Positions 43,333 through 54,544 of a DNA stretch of 64,000 nt are shown here, piece by piece. Below the pieces are notes generated by a model. That model searched no databases and was not told the DNA's origin. It saw only the letters and a list, made by a program, of their open reading frames with translations. The DNA is from Pseudogymnoascus destructans (Eukaryota > Ascomycota > Leotiomycetes > Thelebolales > Thelebolaceae), in the NCBI RefSeq assembly GCF_001641265.1, contig NW_020167536.1, positions 1 through 64,000 of the forward strand. The letters run 5' to 3'. Every line of letters starts with the position of its first letter. Position 1 is the stretch's first letter. Made by a program: the position numbers and the translations under genes.

Positions 43333-45801
43333 TCATTTTGGTTTCTGAGGGTATTTTCTGTGATATGCTTGGGTAACTTCTGGAGAATTTTCAAAGCTCT
43401 CTGCAGTATACCATGTCTTATCTGGTGGATAGTTCTTCCAAGCTGCCTTGTAGAAAAGCTTCTTTCGAATAACTTTTGAGTCGAGGATTTCGTCCACTTC
43501 CCACTCCTCTTCGCCATTGACAATGACTGGAGGCTCTGGCTCCTGTTGCTGCCCTTCGATTGCATCATTCGAGTCAAGTCTTAATAGATTGGCATAAAAT
43601 ACTGGATGAATCTTCATGCTGTTTGGAAGTTTGAGCCGATATGCAACTTGCCCAATTCGCTCTAGAATTTCAAAAGGTCCCACTTGCTTGTGGTCTAGCT
43701 TCTTTGATGGCCTCTGTGTCTTTATATTTCGAGTTGAAAGCCATATTCTGTCTCCCACTTGATAGCGTGGTGCAGGTTTCCTTTTCTTGTTCGCGAAATG
43801 TTCCATTTTTGCTTGCGAGAGCGTGATTTCATCCTGCAGAAACTCCCAAACCTTTGCCATGGTCTGAGCTATGTTCTTGTGCTCTTGTTTGGCTTCGTGA
43901 TATGCTTGCTGCTCTGTATCGAAGCTCATTCTTGGTTCATAGCCCTTGTTCGCAAAAAACGCACTTGTCTTGGTTGCATCTGATGGCAAACTGTTGGCAG
44001 CAAACTCCGCCATGCACAAGTATGAAACCCAATTGTCTTGAAGATAGTTCACATGAGCTCGCAAGTAGCGTTCGAGCTCTGCATTGAATCGCTCAGTCTG
44101 TCCATCTGTTTCTGGGTGGAAGGCAGTTGAAAGTTTGGCCGAAATTTTCCAAATTTTGCAGAGCAAACTCCAGACTTCTGCAATGAACTGAGGACCTCTG
44201 TCTGATATTATCGAGTTTGGTAGACCATGGTGCTTCCATACATGTCGAAGTAAGAGCTGTGCTGTAGCTTCTGCAGTAGTCCCTTCTTGCCCAGCGAAAC
44301 ACGGAATGAAATGTCTTTCTTTCGTCAACCTGCATGCAACAACCAAGATAGCATTGTTCCCTTCACAGAGTGGTAATCCTGTCACGAAATCCATTGATAT
44401 ATCCATCCATGGTCGACTGTCAATAGGGATTGGTTGTAGAAGTCCATTGTAGGAATCTCGAGATGGTTTCGATCTTCGACAACTATGGCAGTTTTTGATA
44501 TATCGAATTATTGTTTTGTCCATGTTTGGCCAGTAATAGTGCTGTTTCATGACTCGCAGCATCTTTCCAGCTCCGGGATGTCCCATAGAAGGTTGTTCAT
44601 GAACTTCTCTCAACAAGTCCACCTGAATGGTTTCTGGCACCCAAACTCGATTTTGATATTCTAGCATGCCGTTTTTGAGTTCGCAATAAGCCAATGCAAC
44701 CTCTTTGCTTGTTCGATCACCATTCTCAAGCTTCTGTAGTGTAGCCTTGCAGAATTTGTCTTCCAGTTGAGACTTTTGGATTTTCTCAAGAATTGTCATT
44801 TCTCTGATATGAGTTTCCACTGGAGCTAGCTGAGCTGTTTGGCCTTGTTCTTTGAGTTTCTGAATGTCTGGATGTAGCCTCGAAGGTGGTAGCAACACCT
44901 GAAGCTGTTGCTTTTGTCGATCATCCTCATCATTGCCTTCTGGTCTGTCACCAGGCCTTTGAGTCAAAGCATCTGCTTTTCCATTTTGCTTCCCAGGCCT
45001 ATAGATGATCTGGAAGTTGTATTGAGAGAGGAATTCAGCCCATCGAGCTTGTCTTCTTGTCAGCTTCTTGGTGGACATGAAGTATTCCAAGCTTTTGTGA
45101 TCAGACAAGACTTGGACTGGAAAATCTGTCCCTTCAAGTTCTGGTCTCCATGCTTCGAAACATCTGATGATTGCAAGCAATTCCTTGTCATATATCTCGT
45201 AATTGCATTCTGCAGGTGCTAGCTTTTTCGAGAAGTATGCCACTGGATGTAGAACCCCTTGATCATCTTTTTGTGACAAGACTCCTGATGAGATGAAGTC
45301 TGAGGAATCTGCTTCGACATAGGCTGTCTTGTTTCTATTGAAATGCCTCAAGACGGGAGCTTCTGTGACTGTTTGTTTCAACAGCTCGAATGCAGTTTGG
45401 CATGCATGAGTCCATTCGAATATCTGATCCTTTCTGGTAAGGTTCACCAATGGCCTCATGATGCTGGAGTAATTTCGGATGAACCTTCGATAGAAATTGC
45501 AGAATCCAATGAAAGCTTGCATATCCCTGAGCGATTTTGGAGTTTGCCATTCCAATATAGTAGAAACCTTTGCAGGGTCCATGCGAATGCCATTGACTCC
45601 CACGATGAGTCCTAGGAATTTGGTTTCTTGGACGAAAAACTCACATTTTGAGATATCTGCTTGCAGTCCAGCTTCTCGAAGCTTCTGTAGGACTTTCCTT
45701 ATGTGCTCTGTATGCTCCGCTCGAGTAGCACTGTAGATAAGAATGTCATCCATGTATGCGGTGACGAATTGGTTGAGGTAATCCATGAGGGTTTCATTCA
45801 T
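43333..45801 (-). pseudogene. Chromovirus pol: RT end, RNase H, integrase, chromodomain
   Basis: An uninterrupted 822-codon stretch. It opens with FVTAYMDDILIYS (RT active site YMDD), thumb region, then RNase H ([33 protein letters not shown]). The integrase HHCC finger is EVHEQPSMGHPG ... NCHSCRRSK; its DDE core has DISMDFVTGLPL, IISDRGPQF and TDGQTERFN. A GPF/Y-type region (VGPFEILERIGQVAYRL) and a chromodomain follow (EEWEVDEILDSKVIRKK, then YKAAWKNYP, TWYTAESFENSPE). The chromodomain is expected to steer integration to histone-modified chromatin. The frame begins at the MNETL codons created where the LTR interrupts RT, so no complete polyprotein can be made from this copy. Confidence 0.88.
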
Positions 45802-45805
45802 GTAC

Positions 45806-46242
45806 TGTAACGCTGACTTCTAAATGATAGAAGACAGAGGTTCTCTTGCATAAAGGTTTACTTATCAGAGGAGGCAGGGGATCAGACACAAAGGCTTCAA
45901 GTAACACGTTACTAGTATATAACAAATACTATATTGAGTTGAGCACGAAGCTCCTATCTAAGGAAATACTATCTACTTATATAGTGGCGTCGTGCCTCAT
46001 GGGTAATCTGGATAGTTGGCGGATAGCTAGATATTCAGGATAGTTCGTGGATAGCTCAACTATCCAATATCCACTAGTTTCTGCAACTATCCATTAGCCC
46101 CGTCACATGGCAGCCTACCCCGCTTCCCACTGTGACTCACACGTCACGTTATGTGACTCACACGTCACGTTATGTGACTCACACGTCACGTTACTAGGCC
46201 CTGGCCCTGTAACCATGACATCATGTTACTATAGCCGTAACA
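45806..46242 (-). repeat. Solo LTR (437 bp) inserted in chromovirus RT
   Basis: TGTAACGC...CCGTAACA on the plus strand, flanked by a perfect TGTAC duplication (45801-45805 and 46243-46247). Removing it with one TGTAC rejoins ATFQRYM to NETLMDYL in RT. Contains three tandem copies of a 21-bp unit (TGTGACTCACACGTCACGTTA) around 46130-46195. Same family as the LTRs at 23764 and 3157. Confidence 0.9.
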
Positions 46243-46247
46243 TGTAC

Positions 46248-47690
46248 CTCTGGAATGTTGCTGGACCATTTGTGAGTCCGAAGGGCATGACCTTGTATTT
46301 GTAGGATCCAAATCGAGTTCTGAATGTAGTGAGGTCTTCATCTTCTTCTGTCTGCATTCGAATTCGATTGAAGGCATGTCGAATGTCCAGTTTGGTGAGA
46401 TATTTTGCTCCTATGACTTGGGCCAGCGTTTCATCAATGAGTGGTATGGGATATCGATCCTTTTTCGTTATGGCATTTAGCTTCCTGTAGTCAACACAGA
46501 ATCGAAGACCACCACCTGGCTTTCTCACAAACATAATGGGTGAAGAGTATGGGGCTTTGCTTGCTTCAATGAACCCTTTTGGCAAGTGCTCGAAGACATA
46601 TTCTTCGACCAAATCAAGTTCTTCCTTTGACATATTCCAGAGTGGTGCATATCCCAGCTTTGAATCACCTTCGAGTTCAATATGATGGTCTGAAGGTCGA
46701 TGGGGAGGTAGCTTGTCTGCTGCCATTTTTGAAAAAACATCCAAAAATTCATGAAATTCCTTCGGAAGGATCAGTCGAGAGTCAATTTCTTTAGTTTTGG
46801 TCTTGTTCTTGTGCTCGATTATGTCCTTCATTGATATAGCAAAGACTTGAGCTCCTCTTTGCTTCATGAGCATTCGAAATGGTGCTGCGCCAATCATTGC
46901 TATGGTGCAAGGTTTTGGTTTTTCCACTTTCGGAGCAGGTTCCGGAGGAGGCATTTCTTTGGCTTTCTTCTTTGGCCTTTGTCTTTTCGCTTTTAGATAT
47001 AGGCTCTGTTTCGAGGGCTCGATCTGGTATAGAATGGTTGCAATAATCTCCAGTGAAGAGGACTTGATCATTGATCATATCAAGAACAACTCCATGTTGC
47101 TTCATCCAAGCTTTCCCGAGAATGATGGAATGTTTTCCCAGCGAAGTAATGAATAATGGACATAGGCTTTCCACATGCTCTCCCACTTGTAGTCGAGGAT
47201 ATATAGCATGTGTTATAGCAGGGGCAGCCTCTCCATTGAATCCTTCAACTTGTTTTGGCTTCACAAGTTCGACTGGGGCTATCCCTTCGATTTCACATAT
47301 TCTTTCTGCATCAGCAGCATAATGAAGTTTCCACCTGTGGCACCAGTATCGATCAATGCATGGACAATAGCTTTGTATTTTCCTATTCTACAAGTAGCTA
47401 AGAAAGGGGTGTCTGGATCAAAACTGGATCTTGAGGAAGAAGCTGCAATTCTGGCTGCACTGCCTCTAGTGATGACTTGTCTAGAGGCTATTCGTTTTCC
47501 GAATCAATGATAGACTCAGCTGTAGATACCTCATTCACTTGAGCTTTGAGCTTCTGGGGACAGTCTCGAGTTCGATGTCCATTTTGTCGGCATATGAAGC
47601 ATTTCCCAAGTTTCATGAGCATTTCTTTTGCTGGATCTTGATGCGGTGGTCGATACAGCTGTACTTCAATAATATCCCACATCAGAACGA
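46248..47690 (-). pseudogene. Chromovirus 1: gag zinc knuckle, protease, RT N-terminal part
   Basis: From 47690: GKCFICRQNGHRTRDC is the gag CCHC knuckle. Near 47340 ALIDTGATGGNFIM carries the protease D-T-G-A active site, followed in another frame by LGKHSIILGKAWMKQHGVVL. From 47071 the frame is open through a Lys/Pro-rich linker to RT: ADKLPPHRPSDHHIELEG, KGFIEASKAPYSSPIMFV, GGGLRFCVDYRKLNAITKK, AKYLTKLDIRHAFNRIRM (first RT Asp), GLTNGPATFQRYM. At least two frame slips fall in the protease region. Confidence 0.8.
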
Positions 47691-47699
47691 CTCGGGAGA

Positions 47700-49614
47700 A
47701 CTACCATTACGACATCGACCGCGACTCGGTGACGTTTTGGAAGAGAGACCTGACGACTTCAAATAGCCATGATTCCAGAGATCTCACGGACAGCCAGTGG
47801 ATCAGGGTTTGATTCTTCAGAACAAGCTGGTAAAGTCGCCGACGCGTTGGCGCCAAATAGGATACGAGATCCTTAAGAACCCCCTCCTAGCACAGAGGAA
47901 ATTGTGGACAAGAGCGTTGATAGCTACGAGCTACCGGAAGTCAAGCTCTTTCGTATCGGTACCGATACACACCCGAGGCAATATGTCGAAAAAGCCGACA
48001 TCAAACATACCCCAAGACAACGACAGTCAACTGCCAAGAATGACTACCAGACAAACCACCGCTGCAGCTACGACCGCTGTGCCATCCGAAGACATCCCGA
48101 GTCAAATGGCCCACCTCAAAGCACAGATACAGGAGGTCAAGGATCTACTAGTTACCCTGACGGCAGCCCAGACCAGAATCCTGTCCACACCGACGGGGGA
48201 TGCCCCCATACCCACAGTCGAAGCTACGGAGCAACGAACGCCTCACATGCGAAACACCCCCGAGACAGTTCAATTGCTGCCTCTTCGGAACACTCGTTCT
48301 CCCTCGATTCCAGGGTTATCACGAATGCACACCGAGTACCCTCCGAATCGCTATAAGAAATCAACCATCTCTGAGAAAATCCTTCCTCTCAGCGATGGGG
48401 TAGAACATACCTTCTTACAATGGAGCGCTTCGATTTGGGACACCCCCAAGGCACAGGTGCCCTTCAATTTAATAGAGGCGCTATGTGCGGACAATCGGAA
48501 GTCGTTCACCGAGACTCGCGCAAAACAACCCCTACCAGACGGATTCGCGATGAACGACCAGCTACTCCTGTACAAAGGCCGCCTATGTGTGAATCGCCAC
48601 ACCGACCAATGTACGTAACTGATCCGAGAAGCGCACGATCAAGTGTCGTCAGCACATCCAAGTGGCAGGAAAACCTACCAATTGCTCGCTACAAAGTATC
48701 ATTGGGTCGGACTGGAAACGGACTGTTTACGGTATGTACGAAACTGCGTGACATGCCGGCTTTCTCACACCAATGTCACTAAGCAACAAGGATTCCTACA
48801 CCCACTACCCGTACCCGAATATCCAAGCAACACCTCACCATGGACTTCAAGGAGTTCCCAAGGGACAAGCATGGATACGATAGCATCTTAGTGTTTATGG
48901 ACCGACTCGGAAAGAGTTCAGTGACCATACCTTGCTACAAAACCACAACTGCCAGGCAATTGGCACAATTGTTCATCGAATGGATATACCGATTCAGACA
49001 CACTCCGGAGTCGATTGTAAGCGACCGTGGACCCCAATTCGTATCATCCTTTTGGCAGGAGTTCTCTCGAATTATCGGCGTTAAGATTAAGCTGTCGACT
49101 GCCTATCATAAGCAGACCGATGGACAGACGGAAATCATGAACCGATACATTGATCAGAGACTGAGGCCTTTCGTATCCCATTACCAGGATAACTGGAGCG
49201 AACTCATCCCCATAATGGACTGCGTGCAAATGACACTCCCCCACGCATCCATTGGCATGACCCCCTACCGACTCAAGTACGGAACCGATCCGCGTACGAG
49301 TTGGGATTCGAACACTCTGAAAATCACCAACCCCTGGGAGACCCTAAACCGAGTGGAAGCCAAGGCAGTTGCAGTCCGAATGCATACCGCATGGGTCCAC
49401 GCAAAGGAAAACATGGCAAAGGCACAAGAGGAAATGTCTAAGCACGCGAATCGATGCCGAAGGGCCATCGACTGGGACGTAGGAGATAGAGTGTACCTAT
49501 CGACCAAAAATTAGAAAAACTCTCGTCCTAGCCGCAAGTTGGGCCAACAATGGGTCGGACCATTTACGGTGTTGGAACGGATTGGGCACGCGTTTCCATT
49601 GGAACTACCTTTAA
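47700..49614 (+). pseudogene. Gypsy element 2: gag fused to integrase by internal deletion
   Basis: A plus-strand open stretch (47797-48618) holds gag-like sequence (ATTAVPSEDIPSQMAHLKAQ, a coiled segment, and LSDGVEHTFLQWSASIWD). It passes directly near 48470 into the pre-integrase region (PLPDGFAMNDQLLLYKGRLC) and then the integrase finger (HDQVSSAHPSGRKT ... RNCVTCRLSHTN). The DDE core follows to 49514: DRLGKSSVTIPC, IVSDRGPQF, TDGQTEIMNRYID. Protease, RT and RNase H are absent. A TAG ends the frame at 49514 and GQQWVGPFTVLERIGHAF is read in another frame to about 49600. It differs clearly from chromovirus 1. Confidence 0.75.
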
Positions 49615-50214
49615 GCTCAGGGAGTCCAGGCACACGCCTGCGTCCGTCGCTGCTGCCGTGGAGGCAAATCGGGTGGCTCTTGTGGCCGCCCAGAGCGTTC
49701 CAAAGTTCCACTCTGCGGCAGAGCGAGACTCCTACGAGGAGGCTCGCGCCACGCGCGCCGCCATCGAGGCGGGGTTTGCCATGAGTATGCCCCTTCTCTC
49801 GTGCTGTTTCAGTGCTGACTCGGTGTAGCAAATCCGGTCGTCTCTGCGTCGTCTTCGGACGGAGCAGGGGGGCGTGCCGGCTCTCCTGGAGGAAGTGGTG
49901 GCGGCTGTGGGCAAGCTGCCTGCGGTCGCTGCCACTGCCGCGACGGTTCCGGTCCATGCTGGTTGGAGGAAGGAGGGGGAGGGGGAGGGGGAGGGGGAGT
50001 GCACCTTTGGTGCGGAGTATGGGGAGTGAGGGGGGGGGAAAAGGGGGGGGAAAAGGGGGGGGAAAGGTGGGGGGGACCCGACTCTTCGCGTGGGCTCGCT
50101 TCAACCCTTCGTCTCTCATGGTGGTAGCCGCTTGTTGGGACGCCGGTGAGATGTTTGGGAAGGGTGGCTCCCACAAGGGTTACGGTGGTGAGTGCGCCCT
50201 GGCTCAGAGGGTAG
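49615..50214. other. GC-rich segment of unknown origin with poly-G tracts
   Basis: A plus-strand frame (SAAERDSYEEARATRAAIEAG) and a following one (QIRSSLRRLRTEQGGVPALLEEVVAA), separated by an intron-like GTATGC...GTGTAG stretch, suggest an Ala-rich coding remnant I cannot identify. G-runs interrupted by AAAA and a GGGGGA repeat occupy about 49970-50075. It separates the integrase of element 2 from a chromodomain in the opposite orientation. Confidence 0.4.
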
Positions 50215-50584
50215 TTAGTTTAGAGTTGTAGATAGCAAGGACTCTGTTTCTTCTGCTTTGTCGTCCCTCCCGTGATCGTAGTTTTGTTCCTCACCCGCCT
50301 TCCATGCCGAAACCCATCCGAGTAGTTCCTGAGGTGGACCTGGTAAATCTGGGTATTCCGTATGAAACTCTCTGAGTTTATGGGGAGAGTTCATGAAGTT
50401 CGATGCTGGGTACCACTCCGGGTCCGGATCGTATCCTACCCAACTAACCCGGTATTGTAGTTGCTTCCAGCGGAGCCTTACAGCAAGGATCTTTTTCACT
50501 TCCCATTCCTCTACGCTGTCTATCACTTCGCTGCTAGGATCAGGCGGATCCTGACCAGGTAGGGGGTTGTTCGAATCCTTCATG
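50215..50584 (-). pseudogene. Gypsy chromodomain fragment (inverted relative to element 2)
   Basis: Minus-strand reading from 50583: DSNNPLPGQDPPDP, EEWEVKKILAVRLRWKQLQ, YRVSWVGYDPDPEWYPASNFMNSPHKLREF, a complete chromodomain at the C-terminus of a chromovirus integrase, ending at 50215. Its orientation is opposite to the integrase at 48840-49600, and it is bordered at 50592 by an LTR. Either it is the inverted C-terminus of element 2 or a remnant of another element. Confidence 0.75.
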
Positions 50585-50591
50585 AGGATGT

Positions 50592-50849
50592 TGTTACGAT
50601 ATCAAGTGCGCCTTGCAGCTCGAGTGGGGGTTCAGGGGTGTGGGGAGCTTTCCGGGGTTGGAGCGAAGTTTTCAGTTGTGGAGTGAATTCTCAGAACTGG
50701 TCTCGCTAAAGAGAATTCACTCCACAACAACATAGCTGTATATAGATCGAGCCACTGCTCGAGTGCTCCTCTTCTCTTTCCTTTCTTCTCTAGATTGAGT
50801 TTAATTCATAATACCCAACTGGCGCCCTATGCCTTGGTGAACCGAGACA
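50592..50849 (+). repeat. Chromovirus LTR (258 bp), 5' LTR of element 3
   Basis: TGTTACGATATC...GAGACA. Nearly identical to the LTR at 43002-43254, in opposite orientation. A gag gene follows 350 bp downstream in the same direction, as expected for a 5' LTR and leader. Confidence 0.85.
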
Positions 50850-51201
50850 TAAAACTCAATCTCTCTTATACCTCTTTTCCTGCTCTTTGAGCTGAACCCT
50901 CTTCTGAAATCGAAATCGAAATCCACTCTTTGAAAACCCCAGAACCAGAAACCTTATCCTGAAGTCGATTCCAGGACGATCTCGAGGCAACCCCTCAAAG
51001 TTGGCTTTCAACAGTCAGCTCGACACACACACACCACCTTCGCAAGCCAGACCTTTTACAACGCTCCCTCGACAAGGATATAACTCTGAGGGAAGTGCAC
51101 TCCTCTCGAGTGGCTCCTACGGCCAACAACTGCACAATAGGGCCTTTGGCAATATGTGTCTGACGTGACGATATAAACCGAAATTGAAATAGCAACTCAC
51201 T

Positions 51202-52375
51202 ATGGCTTATACAGCTGAAGAAAAAGCTGCAATGGCAGCTCGAAATGATCCAGAACAAGACCAGGAATCCCTGGCAGAAGGAGCATCAATTCCAAGCTCT
51301 GCAAACCAAACCAATGAACTTCATGATCCTAATTTCAAATCCGAAACCTTCCTGCACACTCTGGGCAAAACAGCTCAAGAGAGACATGAATCTATACTTG
51401 CAAATCGACATGAAAAGGCTGAATGGAATGTTGAAACCTTTGACGAATTCCAGAAACTATCTGTCGCCAACCAGAAAATGGCATGGACTTTGCACAAGAA
51501 CATTCTTCGGGACTATTTGGCCCTAGCAGAGGACTCAAATTCGATACTGGCTGAAAAGGATGATGCCATTCTCCAGTTACAGGAACTGATCCAGAGCAAC
51601 GAGCAACAAATCACAGAGCAACAAACAATTCAGAAATATCTTGAAAAGCAAACCCAACAAGCTCTGAAGAATGAACCAGGACACCACTCTCACAGTCGAC
51701 TGTCAGCTCGGATTCCAGACCCTCCAATCCTCACAGATGGGATAGAGCCAGCATTTGAAGACTGGGTTGTGAAAATTCGCCTCAAGCTCGAAGCCAACAT
51801 TGATCATTTTCCAACACAGACTTTACAAATGAGCTACATTCAGAGTCGACTGGGAGGACTGGCAGTTCGACATGTCAATCCAAGGCTTCGACCAAACTCT
51901 ACAAACAAATTGCAGACAGCAGAAGAAATTCTCGAACTTTTGGAAAAAGTCTTCAGTGATCCCGATCGAAGGCACACAGCTCAAACTGAGTATCGAAAGC
52001 TGTATCAGAGAAACAACACCTGTGTTCTGGGCTGAGTTCCAAAGGCTCACGACAGAGCTTGATTACTCTGAAGAAACTTTGCTGGATGACTTGCGCTTCA
52101 AAGTCAACCAACAGATGCAGAAAGCCTTAGTGGCTGAAGTTGGAGCTACTACACTTCACGAGTTTGCAAAGAAATGCATGCTCATCGACCAGAACATTCA
52201 GCGGATCAAGGAACAAGAAGACAAAAGGAAGCCAAAGTCATTTTCGAACAACATGGGCCAAACTCAAAATCAGGGCCAGGCACTTCGAACTTCAATCCCT
52301 CAACCTACAATGGATTCCAACATGCAAAACAAGACGCAGAAGCCGTCCCCGGCAGGCCTGATCATTTTTGTATAA
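51202..52375 (+). pseudogene. Chromovirus gag (element 3), frameshifted and truncated
   Basis: Begins at the ATG at 51202 (MAYTAEEKAAMAARNDPEQD). A glutamine/glutamate-rich coiled coil (LQELIQSNEQQITEQQTI) precedes the capsid region (PPILTDGIEPAFEDWVVKIR, ILELLEKVFSDPDRRHTAQ). Around 52010 the frame slips, after which TPVFWAEFQRLTTELDYSEE and CMLIDQNIQRIKEQEDKRK continue to 52375. There an LTR of another family (TGTAAGGA) cuts it before any zinc knuckle. The missing knuckle and pol are of the kind present at 43-47 kb in the other orientation. Confidence 0.75.
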
Positions 52376-52730
52376 TGTAAGGACACAGGGCACCCAGCTC
52401 ACAGTAATAGCATATGAGAGTGCGAGTCGGAGGCTAAACAGATGCTATCCTATAGGTCTACTACGAAGGATACAAAAAAGATGAAGAGAGGAACCCCCGT
52501 TGGGTCAATCTCCTTAAGTACCCGAAACGGGTCCGACTTGGCTAACCTGCCTTCACTCTCACCACGTGACTGTAACTTGTCTGACTCAGATACCTTCCAT
52601 CACTGAGGGAGAGGGACCCCGTTGGGTCAATCCCCTTAAGTACCCGAAACGGGTCCGACTCGGCTAACCTGCCTTAACTCTTATCATGTGACCGTAACCT
52701 GCCCGACTCAGATCCTTTCCGTAATAACTT
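52376..52730 (-). repeat. Truncated LTR (TGTAAGGA family), copy 2
   Basis: Starts TGTAAGGACACAGGG and matches the complement of 25463-25829, including both copies of the internal unit of about 150 bp. The far end stops at GATCCTTTCCGT, lacking the last ~35 bp, where an L900 LTR fragment begins. It terminates the gag gene of element 3. Confidence 0.75.
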
Positions 52731-52732
52731 GT

Positions 52733-52939
52733 TCAATGAGTGTTCAAATGATATGCCGTGATGTATGTAGCATAAACAGATGTAGTAGAAGAGTTTGCAG
52801 CAATCATTGAGTAGTATTGCTCTTGTTGTTGGTGTGATAAGCCAAAATATGTATGGTGACTTGTAGGTTTGAGGAGGAGATTTCTAAGTTTGCTCTTGAG
52901 TTTGATAGCAAACTGAGTGCAACGAATGTCAGTATGACA
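52733..52939 (-). repeat. LTR fragment (family L900), copy 4
   Basis: Matches the 5' part of the L900 LTR at 4707-4930 (complement), including the ATTGAACAAGTTATT segment absent from copies 2 and 3, and ends at AGTATGACA. Confidence 0.75.
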
Positions 52940-52944
52940 AAAGG

Positions 52945-53125
52945 GAACTGTAAGGAACTCTACAGGTTCTAACAGTTCCATCCTAAGGAACTGTAGAAAC
53001 TGTAGGAACTGTACAAGTTCCAACAGTCTTCACAGTTCCATCCTAAATTCTGCCCTAAGGACCTGTAGGAACTGTAGGAACTGTACAAGTTCCAACAGTT
53101 CTCACAGTCCTATTCTGCAGGGTGA
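52945..53125. repeat. Tandem/palindromic GGAACTGTA repeats
   Basis: About 180 bp composed of repeated GGAACTGTA and CAGTTCC-type words in both orientations, including two copies of GTACAAGTTCCAACAGT. No coding potential. Confidence 0.65.
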
Positions 53126-53181
53126 CGTGGGGTCCTGTAGCATGACCTACTTGGCTAATAGCTCTGCCAATAGCTGTAACA

Positions 53182-53452
53182 ATAATAACTCAACAACAAC
53201 TTCATAATATATTCTAAAAATGTGTGTGTATCCTTATATATACATGTAGATTCCTTTATTTTAAGCTTTAAAGCAATTAGACTAGGAAGATATTGAAATA
53301 TAAAGACCTAGTCTAAATTTCAGTCCTAAACTTAATATCTTAAGAACTACTAAATAGATTATTTGTAAATGATTAGGTATGAATTCAACTAAATAGAAAA
53401 GGCTAGAAATACATTTTTAATATATATTATGAAGTTGTTGTTGAGTTATTAT
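53182..53452. repeat. MITE-like element with long inverted repeats
   Basis: ATAATAACTCAACAACAAC at 53182 and its complement ending at 53452 form inverted arms that continue for about 40 bp with few mismatches around an AT-rich core. Flanks (CTGTAACA and CTTGTAAA) are similar but not identical, so the target duplication is unproven. Confidence 0.6.
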
Positions 53453-53628
53453 CTTGTAAATTCCTTAATTTTAGGTGGGAAGTTTAGTGATCACTTCGCT
53501 TGTGTGAGCGCTTCGCTTGCGAAATACGTTACATAATATGTGACTATTCGAATAGTCTTGATTATTATGATTATTTGTGCTAACCCTAAATATCATTTTA
53601 GCAGTTCAAGAACCTACAGACTCTATAT

Positions 53629-54539
53629 TGTAATGGTGGGTGCACCAGATGTGAGAATCTAGCCATCCAGGGGAAGGGATGATTTTACTAAGACAACACA
53701 CTGTCTTAGGAAACAGAGCCAAAGGGTTGTAGCTGAGACTATTCCACAACGCAGCAATCAGGTGTGTGATGTAGTGAAGTGGTTCAGACAAGTTGCAACA
53801 AATGTTGAGTCTGAGAACTCAGGGATAAGTCAGAGGTTAACACCTCACTGACTTTTCAGAAACAAGGAGTAACAAGATCAATGCTTGGAAGCTTGGAAAA
53901 GACGTGGAAGTATGTGATAGTCGATTTACTGTATTGTCTGCTTGCCCTTTCTTAAGGAAAAGGCAATCCTATTTATGCTAAAGGAGTGTAGTTCTCTCAT
54001 TTTCCAAGACTTTCCATGACTAACCAGGCTTGGTAACTGTAGTCGACATAAGAGAATCCCATAGAACCATCTCTTAGGTTCGTAGCCTATAGGAAGTAAA
54101 AGGAGGTCCAAGGTCAGAGTACCCCTATAGACAAATTATGTCATAGACAAATTATGTCATAACTTAACCAATCTTGTGGGTAACTAAAGAGTGATGACAT
54201 GTAATGAATCATAGAGGTTCGTAGGAGCTTTTAGAGCTATCGTTCATGCTCCTAGGCCTCTAGTTGGTAGAGATATGTCATGTGGTAGTATGAGTGATGT
54301 CATGTAATGAATCATAGAGGGTTGTAGAGATATGCTATGTGGTAATATCGGCCCAGTAACTAAGGAGCGATGACGTGTAATGAATCATAGATGGTTGTAG
54401 CAATCGTTGAGTAGTATTGCTCTTGTTGTTGGTGTGATAAGCCAAAATATGTATAGTGACTTGTAGGTTTGAGGAGGAGATTTCCAAGTTTGCTCTTGAG
54501 TTTGATAGCAAACTGAGTGCAACGAATGTCAGTATGACA
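53629..54539 (-). repeat. Solo LTR (family L900), copy 3
   Basis: TGTAATGGTGGG...AGTATGACA with a perfect TATAT duplication (53624-53628 and 54540-54544). About 911 bp and very similar to copy 2 along its length, apart from a short duplication (ACAAATTATGTCAT) near 54130. Confidence 0.85.
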
Positions 54540-54544
54540 TATAT

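Larger units (their letters stand above)
43255..47690 (-). mobile_element. Ty3/gypsy chromovirus 1, internal region (gag mostly missing)
   Basis: The internal region runs from the polypurine tract near 43260 through integrase, RNase H and RT to a protease and gag zinc knuckle at 47690, where it stops abruptly against a different element. Its pol is split by an LTR at 45806-46242. Most of gag and the 5' LTR are absent here. A LTR plus gag of the same family lies 3 kb further right in the opposite orientation. Confidence 0.85.

Noticed and set aside
49511..50176. Proline-rich 221-residue minus-strand reading as a gene
   Set aside because: It is the complement of poly-G and GC-rich sequence; repeats of Pro and Leu arise from base composition, and no conserved feature is present.
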